A program made the translations under genes and the position numbers. Shown here piece after piece: positions 27,266-36,477 of a DNA stretch of 64,000 nt. Under the pieces are notes generated by a model that saw nothing but the letters and a program-made list of their open reading frames with translations, was not told where the DNA came from and ran no database searches. This DNA comes from CBDCMJ01 sp965224325 (GTDB taxonomy: Bacteria; Chloroflexota; Dehalococcoidia; Lucifugimonadales; UBA3495): assembly GCA_965224325.1 (NCBI GenBank), contig CBDCYT010000018.1:16307-80306 (forward strand), in the 5' to 3' direction. How positions within the stretch are numbered: the first letter of the stretch is position 1; each line of letters begins with the position of its first letter.

Positions 27266-28733
27266 TGAGCAGAGGCCGGCAGTATGTGGCTCGGGCCGGG
27301 CAGGGGGCGGCGTCGGCCCCGGCCAGGCGGTGGCGGCGGAGACGGGTCCGTGTTGGCGGGCGAGGGTAACGGCGCTGCAAGCCGGATGGCTGACGCTGGC
27401 ACGTCCGGCGGCGATGGCGGCGATGGCGGCGTGGAGAAGGTGTACGGGCTGAGTCATGGCCCTGGTGAACCGGACGGCGCACCAGCGGGAGGCGCTAGGG
27501 CGCGGCCCGGCTGCTGATGCTCAATCACCGGACCTTGGCGGCCAGTGCCGGTGACAGCGGGAACGTAGTGATGGGCGTCGTGGTGGGCGACAACGTGGGG
27601 GACGATAAGGGCAGCAAAGTCCTGGGCGATGTCGTCCTGGGCGCCGGTGGACCGGTCCGCTGGCAATCAGGTCAATTCTTGTTCCATTCCTGTTGGATTC
27701 TTGGCTGATTCTTGGCTGACTGTTGGAAACACTTCGTGCGGGACCGCCCCAAAACCCTTGCGCGGGCGTTGGCAGGGGCCGGATACTGAATGCGTTGTCT
27801 GGCTTTTCCAGCGTTTCCACTGCCCAGAAACCTGGGGGCGTGATCCCTGCTCGCCCGGGCCTGCTCCGAAGGATTGAAGCTCTTCTCCCCGGAGCGCCCA
27901 AGAGGGAATAGCTGCCACGGCGGAGTGACGTTTCCTTCGTCCGCAGCCGGTAATCCTTACCTACGGAAGCGCACCGTGCGCTTCACACGGAACCCCATCC
28001 CAGGTGGAACCACTGCCCCACGGACTGAATCGAGGAGGTGGACGACCCCGGCGCCGGAACTACGCTTAGAGTTTTGGTCAAAAAAAGGCAACACTTGGCG
28101 AGCACTTTGGGAATGCTGTCGGCAAGACCCTTGCGCCAGCGTCCCCGGTACCGGATACTGGATTGCGTAGTCAGGCTTTTTCCAGGGTTTCTAGCCGAGA
28201 AAACTGGAGGGTCCCGTCCCAGGACCCGGGACCGGCCGCATAGGATCGAGCCCTGCTCTCCGAATGGCCGCCCATGCCGGATTGACTCAGGAGGATCGAG
28301 CCTTGCTCTCCCGATGGGCGTCTGCGAGGGACGTTCCCGAGGCGCACGGTGCGCTTCACCAGGTATCCCACCCCAGGCGGTACTCCTACCCCACGGACTG
28401 AAACGAGGAGGTGACAAGCAGACCCAAGCACGGCGTCTCCGGCGTCCCTTTCCCTATCGGTTTCATTGGCGAGGCGGTTGACCTGCTTAGCTAACTTTCA
28501 CACTGCGGTTGAAGCGGATAACAAGCTCTGGCTGTTCTACCACGACTGCGGCGTAGCTACGGAACAAGGGTAGCCCGTCCGCCGATTCAACATGCTCCGG
28601 TTGTCCAGCAGGGACAGACCGGACGTTTACGGTTGCAACGCAGTTGCCATCTGGCTGATCGCTGACAGCGTAGCCTCTGGCCGGACTGCGTTCCTCTCTT
28701 GTTCCCTCTCACAGCGGTTTCCGGGGAACCTAC

Positions 28734-29187
28734 ACCCTGGGGAACTGCGTCCTTCTCCAACCCCGAACCGGCGTTCTCCGTTGCGGCGCCCGACCTTGGG
28801 CGTAGTGCGTCCAGCGCCGGGTGGCTGGTTGGACGTGCTGAACACCACCCTGGGAGAACTGCGCCTTCCACCAACCCCAACCGGCGTTCTCCCTTGCGAC
28901 CCCTCACCGTGGCCGGAGTGTGTCCAGCGCCGGAGCAGACAGGTTTGAGCCGCTGAACCATACCTTGGGCGCATTGCGTCTTTCGACAACCCTCAAACGG
29001 CGTTCTCCGTTGCGACGCCTCACCCTGGCCGTCGTGCGTCCGGCGTCGGGGGCTTGTCCGTCGTGCTGAACGCTACCCTGGGCGAACTGCGTCTTTCGAC
29101 AACCCTCAACCCGGCTTTCTCCACTGCGGCGCCAGACCCGGGGCGGAGTGCGTCCGGCGCCGGGTGGCAGACTCGTTTCCCAACGTC
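28734..29187 (+). repeat. Tandem repeat, about 114 bp x 4
   Basis: Four imperfect units start at about 28734, 28847, 28962 and 29075 (spacing 113, 115, 113). Each begins ACCCTGGG(C)GAACTGCG, continues with CAACC..AA.CGGCGTTCTCC and ends near GTGCGTCC(A/G)GCG(C/T)CGG. Spacing is not a strict multiple of three, and every frame yields Pro/Arg/Thr-rich translations, so it is judged non-coding. Confidence 0.75.
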
Positions 29188-29607
29188 TTTCACAAAGCTG
29201 AGGAGGTGCATATACACATTAGTGGCAGACTTACCCAACTCAAAGCCGTCGCGGTCGGCAGCTTCGTCAATAGGCACAAGCAGGCTTCCATTGCGGTGGC
29301 CGTGGCCCTGTTCATCCCCGGTGGGCTGCTCGCCGGGACCGTCGGCAAACCTTCTTCCTCAACCTCGTATCCAGTACGGGGCACGCTCCGGCGGGCCTCG
29401 GCGTCATGGCGCTGTCGTGCATCGGATTATGCGGGCCGGGGACAGGTGGCGGACGCGGCAAGCGGCGGTTTCAACTCAACAACAGGGAGGCACTCCGTGA
29501 CCGCGATTAACTTGGAGTCCCCTTCCACTATGGGACGGTTGGAGGAACTGATGGAATAGCAGGAACCCCAAGTCCGTGGCCCTCCTGGGTGACGCGGCAG
29601 AACCCAA

Positions 29608-29692
29608 GGCGGCCTCCTGAGCCGCCTCTGACGGTCGAGAACTTGCAATTGAGCGGGGCCGGTCCCTTCGCGGGGGACCGGCCCCGCTTTTT
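29608..29692 (+). terminator. Twin-hairpin terminator module 1
   Basis: A small hairpin GGCGGC-ctcctga-GCCGCC (29608-29626) is followed by a strong terminator: stem AGCGGGGCCGGTCCC pairing with GGGACCGGCCCCGCT, then T5 (29652-29692). A diverged duplicate of the whole module follows at 29720-29797. It may end an upstream transcript or be a small structured RNA. Confidence 0.75.
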
Positions 29693-29719
29693 GCGTTTCG
29701 GAACCTGGTGGAAAAGAAA

Positions 29720-29797
29720 GCGGCCGCATAAGCCGCCACTGAAAGTCTACAGCTTGAAATCGAGCGGGGTTGTCCTCAACGAGGGCGGCCCCGCTTT
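29720..29797 (+). terminator. Twin-hairpin terminator module 2
   Basis: Same layout as module 1: GCGGC-cgcataa-GCCGC (29720-29736), a linker with GTCTACAGCTTGAAAT where module 1 has GTCGAGAACTTGCAAT, then a second stem (AGCGGGG...CCCCGCT) and a T-rich end (29763-29797). It ends just before the ribosome binding site of the HTH gene at 29819, so it could act as attenuator for that gene. Confidence 0.65.
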
Positions 29798-29818
29798 CTG
29801 TGTTTTGGAGGAAGCGAC

Positions 29819-30767
29819 ATGAAGGCGATTACCAACATCGACAAGGCGGAGGCCCTCTCCTTGCCCGCGACCAACGTCGGCGGCGACGGCAACCCCGTAC
29901 CCGGCACCGGCAAGCCCGAGAGCGAGCTTCGGGCTGCCGCCAGGCGGCACGGCCTCACCCTAAAGGAACTGGCGGTGAAGATGGGGGTGAGCTATGGCTA
30001 CCTGTCCTCGGTTTCCGCCGGGCGTAGGCCCTGGTCTCCGATGCTGCTGGAAAGGGTTGAGGCGGTGCTGGGCGAGGTCCCCGGGCCGGGCGTCGTCTAC
30101 CGGCAGGGCGGCCTGGTGAAGGGGGAGAGCAGCTACATCCGGGAGCGCGCCCGCGAGATGGGCATGAGCATGGGGGAGTTAGCGGAACAGGTGGGGGTCT
30201 CTGCCGGATTCATGTCGGACGTCTCCCGGGGCCGCCGGGACATGGCTCCCAGGGTCCAGGCGCGGGTGGAGGCGGTGTTGAATGCTCCGGCCAGGGTCGA
30301 GTCTGCCCGTATCCCCAGCGTTGATTGCAGGGCACTGTGGGACCGCATGGACGAGCACGGCTACAGCCCAGAACGAGGTGGCCCGGCTGGCAGGCATCAG
30401 CTCCGGTCATCTCTCCCAGATCATGAACGGCCAGCGAACCCCGTCGGGGCGCGTTCTGGAGAGACTGCACGGGGTGCTGTTCCAGCCGACGGCGGCGGAG
30501 CTGGTGGTGCCCGCCGATGTGAAGGTGCTGGCCTGGAAGAAGGATGAGCGGCGCGGCGTGGTAGTGCGCGGCGCCGGTGGGCCGGGGGCTGGGAGCCAGG
30601 TTGGCGGAGGCACCGTTCGGATCGGCGGTCGCGTTCCCTGGGGTGCCGAGGTGGAGTACGTCTACCGCTCCGGGTACGACAGCCGGGGCCGGGTGTCGGT
30701 TACTCACGTTGTGGATGAGAGGGGCTACTCCGTCATGCTGACCCAACCGCAGCCGGATAGTGCTTAG
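29819..30767 (+). pseudogene. Protein with three XRE-type helix-turn-helix domains, frameshifted
   Basis: Three HTH units are readable in order: LKELAVKMGVSYGYLSSVSA (first), MGELAEQVGVSAGFMSDVSR (second) and QNEVARLAGISSGHLSQIMN (third). Between the second and third, near 30367-30370, one extra C shifts the frame (GYSPERGG instead of GYSQNEVA). The downstream frame continues to the TAG at 30765-30767, whose last base belongs to an inserted MITE. GGAGG lies before ATG 29819. The original protein was about 315 aa; the role (phage-type repressor or nucleoid-like protein) is unknown. Confidence 0.75.
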
Positions 30768-30926
30768 GTTCTGTTGACATTTCGCTGTTGCGGGTCATTC
30801 CGGGGAAATAGCGACGAAGAATCCTGGACTTATCACTCCGATCCAAGGCCATTAGTGCTTTCCTGCACTTGGAATGACATGAAATGGGCCTGCACATCGG
30901 TTACAAATGCAAATGTCAACAGAACC
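30767..30926. mobile_element. 160-bp MITE with GGTTCTGTTGACATTT ends
   Basis: Perfect 16-bp inverted repeats GGTTCTGTTGACATTT bound a 160-bp segment without coding capacity, flanked by TA on both sides (30765-30766 and 30927-30928). Such ends are typical of IS5-superfamily derivatives. The left TA and first G create the stop codon of the preceding HTH gene. The right TA is also the left target base pair of the next IS630 element. Confidence 0.8.
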
Positions 30927-30928
30927 TA

Positions 30929-32160
30929 GTAGTCCAACATCTTTGAAATGAGTACTGACCAAGTGTATTGTACCAAGCATAGGGCGAAGAGGATTGGGAC
31001 GTGTGAGGAGGGGATGGCGATGAAGAGATACCGGGTCAAGCTGAGTGCGGAGGAGCGGCAGGAACTGAAGACATTGGTGTCCCGTGGCCGGGGGGCGGCT
31101 TACAAGCAGACCCACGGGCGCGTCCTGCTGCTGAGTGATGAGGCCCATGTGGACGGGGCCATGAAGGATGAAGACATTGCCCGGGTTCTCCAGATTGGCC
31201 GTGCGACGGTGGAACGGGTGCGCCGGCGCTGCGTAGAGGAAGGGATTGAGGCGGCGCTGGGACGAAAGCGGCAGGTTAACCGGCGTCCGAAGCGGTTGGA
31301 CGGTCAAGGGGAAGCCCACCTGATTGCCTTGGCCTGCGGAGAACCGCCGGAGGGCCGGGCGAGTTGGACACTGAAACTATTGGCCGACCGGCTGGTCGAA
31401 TGCGAGGTAGTGGAGAGCATCAGCACTGAAACGGTGCGCCAGACGCTCAAAAAAACGAACTCAAGCCTTGGCTGAAAGAGTGCTGGTGCATCCCGCCGCA
31501 AGGCAACGCCGAGTTCGTCTGTGCGATGGAAGACGTGCTGGAAGTCTATCAGCGCCAGTATGGGGACAACGAAGTTCTGGTCTGTCTGGACGAGACCAGC
31601 AAGCAACAGGTGAAAGAGACGCGCCGGCCGCGTCCGGCCCGGCCTGGGGCGGCGGGCTCCTACGATTATGAATACGAGCGCAACGGGGTGAGCAACCTCT
31701 TCATGTTGTTCGCTCCGCTGGAAGGGTGGCGCCGGGTGGAAGTGACGGACCGGCGCACGAAAGCCGATTGGGCCCGGGTGGTCAAGCAACTGGTGGACGA
31801 GGACTACCCGCACAAGGACCGTATTGTGCTGGTGATGGACAACTTGAACACCCACCACCCAGCCTCATTGTATGAAGCCTTTGAGCCTGCCGAAGCGCGG
31901 CGCATCGCCGAACGGTTGGAGGTCCATTACACTCCCAAGCATGGCAGTTGGCTGGATATGGCGGAGATCGAAATCGGGGTGATGGCCCGGCAATGCCTGA
32001 ACCGCCGTATTCCCGACCAAAACGCTCTGCGGCGGGAGGTGGGAGCGTGGCAGCAACAGCGCAACCGGGACGCAATACGGGTGGACTGGCGCTTCACCAC
32101 CGAGGATGCCCGCATCAAGCTCAAGTCCCTCTACCCACCAATACAACACTGATGGACTAC
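30929..32160 (+). mobile_element. IS630-family element A (1232 bp)
   Basis: Ends GTAGTCCA / TGGACTAC with TA on each side (30927-30928 and 32161-32162), as expected for IS630 elements. It contains a two-frame transposase. It inserted at the TA that also borders the 160-bp MITE. Confidence 0.9.
31014..32152 (+). CDS. IS630-family transposase A, -1 frameshift at A7
   Basis: The N-terminal frame (to about 31475) encodes the helix-turn-helix region (DEDIARVLQIGRATVERVRR). The C-terminal frame encodes the catalytic domain: CLDETSKQQVKE (Asp), VLVMDNLNTHHPASL (Asp) and TPKHGSWLDMAEIEIGVM (Glu). Frames join by -1 shift at CAAAAAAAC (31449-31455), a classic slippery run, so programmed frameshifting is more likely than damage. 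GAGGAGGGG precedes ATG 31014. Confidence 0.88.
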
Positions 32161-32229
32161 TAGTCCGGTGTTACAAAAATGCGGCAACCGGCGCCGGTTT
32201 TCGTGGGATGATGGTGTTCCGGGGCCTAG

Positions 32230-33655
32230 TACTACAGTTGCAGATTAACGATGTAGAATAGGCCATCACTTGATGAAGAGGTGTGGCGGTGGCGGCGCAT
32301 GAGGATGAAGTGGCGGAGGTGGCCCGGTGGCCCGAGGGTAAAGAACAGGTATACCGATGTGTTGCGGGACGGTTCCGGCGTCCTGAGCCGCGCCGGCGGG
32401 CATTGGATTATCTGAAAGGGCTGCTCAGCCCAATCGAGCGCAAGAACGGCTGGCAACTGGCCGAGAGGGCGGGTGACGCCACTCCCTACGGGGTGCAGCG
32501 CCTTTTGTCCACCTACCGTTGGGACGCCGACCTGGTTCGCGACGATCTGGCTGGTTACGTTGTGGAGCACCTGGGCGACGCTGACGGCGTACTGGTGGTG
32601 GACGAGACCGGGTTCCTCAAGAAAGGGAACAAGTCCGCAGGGGTGTAGCGTCAGTACAGCGGCACTGCGGGCCGGATTGAAAACTGTCAGATTGGAGTGT
32701 TCCTGGCCTACGCCTCGGCCAAGGAGAGAACCCTGCTGGACCGTGAACTGTACCTGCCCCAGGTCTGGGCCGGAGATGCGGAGCGGCGCCGGGAGGCCGG
32801 AGTGCCGGAGGATGCTGGTTTTCAGACCAAGCCCCGGCTGGCCCAGCGTATGCTGGAGCGGGCGCTGGAATCGGGAGTCCCCTTCGGCTGGGTTGCCGGG
32901 GACGAGGTCTACGGCAACGACCGCAACCTGAGGTTGTGGCTGGAACGGGAAGGTATTGCGCACGTTCTGGCCATCAAGAGCAATGAGAAGCTGTGGGCTT
33001 GGACGGATAAAGGCCCCGGTCAGGTGAGGGCGGACCGGCTGGCGTCGCAGGTTGAAGAAGTCGGCTGGATCCGGTGCAGCGCGGGAGACGGCGCCAAGGG
33101 TCCCCGGGTCTACGACTGGGCCTTGGTGGAGATCCGGCCCCTGAGGGAGCCGGGCAAGGGGTACTGGCTGCTGGCCCGGCGCAGCGTGGCCAAGCCCGAG
33201 GAACTGGCCTACTACGTGTGCTACGGCCCGGCGGGAACAACCCTGGAGGAACTGTCAAGGGTGGCCGGGACCCGGTGGGCCATAGAGGAGTGCTTTGAGG
33301 AAGCCAAGGGACAGGTGGGACTGGACCAATACGAGGTGCGTAAGTGGGATGGCTGGTACCGGCACATCACCTTGGCGATGCTGGCCCACGCCTATCTTGC
33401 GGTGATCAAATATCAGTCAATCTCGCAGGACGGGTCAGAAGAAAAGGGGGACTGTCCCGGCTTGGATGAAAGGTTGATTCCCATGACAGTCCCCGAGGTG
33501 CGCCGGCTGCTCACCCGCCTTGTAGGGACGGCCAATCACCCCGCTGAACTTGTTCTGTCCTGGTCTCTGGGGAGACGACACCATCAGGCCCAAGCCCAGC
33601 GATGTCACTACCAACGACGGCTGTCACTACTGGCATCAGTAGTGCAACTGTAGTA
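32230..33655 (+). mobile_element. IS701-family element, copy 3 (1426 bp)
   Basis: Ends TACTACAG/CTGTAGTA, left flank CTAG (32226-32229). The right CTAG was split by the MITE (C at 33656, TA duplicated, G at 33807). First of the chain of elements that share single CTAG junctions (copies 3, 4, 5, 6 and the IS5-like element). Confidence 0.9.
32283..33653 (+). pseudogene. IS701-family transposase (copy 3), amber stop in the DDE domain
   Basis: The frame carries the same domains as the other copies, but a TAG at 32646-32648 replaces the CAG (Gln) found in them within KSVGVQRQYSGTAG, so the full protein cannot be made. Unlike copies 1, 2, 4 and 5, the C-terminal tail (RLIPMTVPEVRRLLTRL) is in frame with the transposase, because GGGGGACTG has one more base than the GGGGGCTG of the others. 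This copy therefore shows the full-length design of the protein. Confidence 0.85.
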
Positions 33656-33658
33656 CTA

Positions 33659-33804
33659 AACTAAAGCCAAGGTGAAATGCGCAGATGGTGGGAGTCAAAC
33701 GACCGAGCCGGGTCATTCTCAAAGTACGGATGAGAGGGATTTACTGTGGCAACCCAGCTGATCATCATCCCCGCTTAAATGTACATCCCACCTTGGCTTT
33801 AGTT
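33659..33804. mobile_element. 146-bp MITE, second copy, inserted in a CTAG junction
   Basis: Same length and apparently identical sequence to the element at 2101-2246, with ends AACTAAAGCCAAGGTG and TA duplication (33657-33658 and 33805-33806). It lies exactly within the CTAG that joins IS701 copies 3 and 4; excision would restore CTGTAGTA-CTAG-TACTACAG. Confidence 0.92.
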
Positions 33805-33807
33805 TAG

Positions 33808-35236
33808 TACTACAGTTGCAGAACAAAGGCGGGTAGAATCAAGGCAGTCAAGGGCTGGAGAGGTGAGGCGGTGGTAGGTGTGATAAAAGATGTGGCGGAG
33901 GTGGCCCGTTGGGCCAAGGGGATCGAAGGGGTACACGGGTGCATTGCGGGACGATTCCGGCGTCCCGAGCCGCGTAGGCGGGCGCTGGACTACCTGCGGG
34001 GGCTGCTCAGTCCCGTGGAACGCAAGAACGGCTGGCAACTGGCGGAGCAGGCGGGGGACGCCACCCCCTATGGGGTGCAGCACCTGCTGTCCACCTACGT
34101 CTGGGACGCTGACCTGGTTCGCGACGATCTCAGGGACTACGTGGTGGAGCATCTGGGCGACGTCCATGGAGTTCTGGTAGTGGACGAGACGGGATTTCTG
34201 AAGAAGGGGAACAAGTCCGTTGGGGTGCAGCGGCAGTATAGCGGCACAGCGGGGCGGATCGAGAACTGCCAGATCGGGGTATTTTTGACCTACGCCTCTG
34301 CCCAGGGGAGGACCCTGCTGGACCGGGAACTCTACCTGCCTCGAGTGTGGGCTGATGACCTGGAACGGAGGCGAGAGGCTGGGGTGCCTGAGAAAGTGGC
34401 ATTCCGCACCAAGCCGCAACTGGCCCGGCGGATGCTGGAGCGGGCGCTGGAATCGGGAGTGCCCTTCGGCTGGGTCACCAGGGACGAGGTCTACGGCAAC
34501 GACCGCCGCCTGCGGCTGTGGCTGGAGTGGCGAGACGTTCCCCACGTACTGGCCGTCAGGAGCAACGAGAAGCTGTGGGCAGAGACGGACAGGGGATGGC
34601 GACAGGTGCGGGCGGACCGGCTGGCGCCTGGGGTGGAGGAACCCGGCTGGGTGCGGCGCAGCGCGGGCGACGGCGCCAAGGGACCCCGGGTATACGATTG
34701 GGCGCGGGTGGAGATCCGGCCCCTGAAGGAGCCGGGCAAGGGGTACTGGCTGCTGGTCCGGCGCAGCATCGCCAAGCCCGGGGAGTTGGCCTATTACGTC
34801 TGCTTCGGCCCAGAGAGTACGACTCTGGAGGAACTGGTGCGGGTGGCCGGAACTCGTTGGACCATCGAAGAATGCTTTGAGGAGGCCAAGGGAGAGGTGG
34901 GTCTGGACCAGTATGAAGTCCGGAAATGGGATGGCTGGTACCGGCACATCACCCTGGCGATGCTGGCCCACGCCTGCCTGGCGGTGGTCAGGCGCCAAGC
35001 GTTGGAACAAGGAGGTCCGGGGGAAAAGGGGGCTGTCCCAGCTTGGACGAAAAGCTGATACCCCTGACGGTGCCCGAGGTCCGGCGGTTGCTCTACCGGC
35101 TGATATGGAGACATCAACCTACGGACGAATCAGTGCTGCGGTGGTCCCGGTGGAGACGGCGGCACCAGGCAACGGCCCGGCGCTGCCATTACCGACGCCG
35201 CCTGAAACTCCTCACCACATTTCTGCGACTGTAGTA
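33808..35236 (+). mobile_element. IS701-family element, copy 4 (1429 bp)
   Basis: Ends TACTACAG/CTGTAGTA. It is nearly identical to copy 2 but in the opposite orientation. Its left CTAG is shared with copy 3 and its right CTAG with copy 5; the two junctions have been split by a MITE and by an IS630 element respectively. Confidence 0.92.
33871..35058 (+). CDS. IS701-family transposase (copy 4)
   Basis: DDE transposase of 395 aa, with VLVVDETGFLKKGNKSVGVQ and WVTRDEVYGNDR for the two aspartates and TRWTIEECFEEAKG for the glutamate. As in copy 2 the family C-terminal tail follows in the -1 frame after GAAAAGGGGG. Probably active or recently active, since copy 2 is almost identical. Confidence 0.9.
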   Translation: MVGVIKDVAEVARWAKGIEGVHGCIAGRFRRPEPRRRALDYLRGLLSPVERKNGWQLAEQAGDATPYGVQHLLSTYVWDADLVRDDLRDYVVEHLGDVHGVLVVDETGFLKKGNKSVGVQRQYSGTAGRIENCQIGVFLTYASAQGRTLLDRELYLPRVWADDLERRREAGVPEKVAFRTKPQLARRMLERALESGVPFGWVTRDEVYGNDRRLRLWLEWRDVPHVLAVRSNEKLWAETDRGWRQVRADRLAPGVEEPGWVRRSAGDGAKGPRVYDWARVEIRPLKEPGKGYWLLVRRSIAKPGELAYYVCFGPESTTLEELVRVAGTRWTIEECFEEAKGEVGLDQYEVRKWDGWYRHITLAMLAHACLAVVRRQALEQGGPGEKGAVPAWTKS

Positions 35237-36390
35237 CTAAACCAAAGCCAAGGTGGGATGTGCATTTGCCGGAGGCTGAGAATCGGTCCGGGAGACTCGC
35301 AGGAGCGCGTCACCCCGTGACTGCAAGACTGTCCGGCACCGCCGTCTCACCTCGTCTTTGCGGCTGGCCAGTCCGGCAAGGAATTTACCGACCTTCTCCT
35401 GCACCGCCTCCCTGCTTCCCAAGCACAGATTGCCGGTGGCCTCCTCTCTCGCCCAGCCCCAGATGGCCTCATCGGCATTGAAGTCCGGGCTGTACCCCGG
35501 CAGGTTCACCAACCCCAACTCCAGCCCAGGCGTCCTGAGGTACTCCCGCATCGCCTCTCCACGGTGAGCCGGGGCATTGTCCCAGATGACCCGCATCGGC
35601 TCAGGGTGTTTTCCTCTCAGTTGCGTCAGGAAGTCAACCGAGGTCCCGGCGTTGCTGTTCCCCTGCAACTCCATCCACTCCACCTCACCCGCCTCCAGGC
35701 ACACCGCGGAATAATAGCTGGCCTTCTCCCCATACCGCGGACTGGTCGAGTCCACCAGAGCAGCCTCCCCTCTCAGTACCCACTTGCCCCGCAACTCTGC
35801 ATCGGCCCGGAAGTGGGCCTCATCGGCGAAGAATATCCTGGCTCCGGTCCGTTGGGCCTCCTCCCTCAGGGCGGCATACTCCGCCACGAAGGCCTCCCGC
35901 TTGCCCTCATCCGCCTTGAGCAGACGCTTCTTGGGACGCTTGAAGGCAAATCCCAACCGGTGCAGCCAGTTCAGGCAACTGCTGCGGCTCAAACTGACCC
36001 CGAACCGTTCCAAGACAAACTGCCGGACTCCTTTCCAATACCAGTTGGCCAGTTCGATGCCCGCCTCAGCGGGCGGTTGCCCTACCGCCCCTTTCAACTC
36101 CTCCTGCTGCGTCTCGTCAAGGACGGGGGGGAACCACCGGTCTGCTCAAATATCAAGGCCGCTGGCCCTCCCTCACCGAAAACCGAAGCCCACCGTCCTA
36201 TGGTGTGGGGGTCCCGCTCCAGCGCCTCCGCCGTGGCCGTTGCTGTCCAGCCCTGCGCCAAGAGCCAGATGGCGTACCACCGCTCCCGCTCCCTGGGTGT
36301 GGGCGCCAGAATCATCCGCCGACCCAAATCCTTGACCCCCATCTGCCATTGATCCAGAGACCGGTCTATCTCCCTCACACCCATCATCAA
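35237..36390 (-). CDS. IS630-family transposase B, -1 frameshift at C7
   Basis: The first frame (36390 leftward) holds the helix-turn-helix part (AEALERDPHTIGRWASVFGE). The second frame holds the catalytic domain: IFFADEAHFRADAELRGKW (Asp), VIWDNAPAHRGEAM (Asp) and LPGYSPDFNADEAIWGWARE (Glu). They join by a -1 shift at seven C on the coding strand (36125-36131). The stop codon TAG is completed by the CTA target bases outside the element. This transposase has the right ends to mobilise the 146-bp MITE. Confidence 0.88.
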
Positions 36391-36474
36391 CCCCCCGCTA
36401 CTCCTGAGACCGGCTAACCCAGTTCCCTCACAAATTTACCCTATGCGTCTGCGTATTTCACCTTGGCTTTGGTT
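35240..36474 (-). mobile_element. IS630-family element B (1235 bp)
   Basis: Perfect 16-bp ends AACCAAAGCCAAGGTG with TA duplication (35238-35239 and 36475-36476). It is inserted at the TA of the CTAG junction between IS701 copies 4 and 5. The ends match the 146-bp MITE at 15 of 16 positions, making this the likely autonomous partner. Confidence 0.92.
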
Positions 36475-36477
36475 TAG

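Larger units (their letters stand above)
24680..29607. other. 4.9-kb gene-poor region with mosaic non-coding repeats
   Basis: No reading frame here looks like a real gene: candidates are Gly/Arg/Pro-rich, lack ribosome binding sites and overlap in several frames. The region instead holds a parS-like palindrome, a 40-bp palindrome, three diverged copies of a long unit beginning GTGTACAGG, pairs of short palindromes (GGACAGTTGTCC twice) and repeats (GTACATTTTGCACC twice), and a 114-bp tandem array. The best residual ORF is 29164-29559, with one hydrophobic stretch (ASIAVAVALFIPGGLLAG), but it lacks a start signal. Function unknown; a segregation or replication region of a former mobile element is one possibility. 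Confidence 0.5.

Noticed and set aside
29164..29559. 131-aa ORF with one hydrophobic stretch
   Set aside because: GTG start without ribosome binding site, overlaps the tandem repeat, and composition is not gene-like; mentioned only in the region note.
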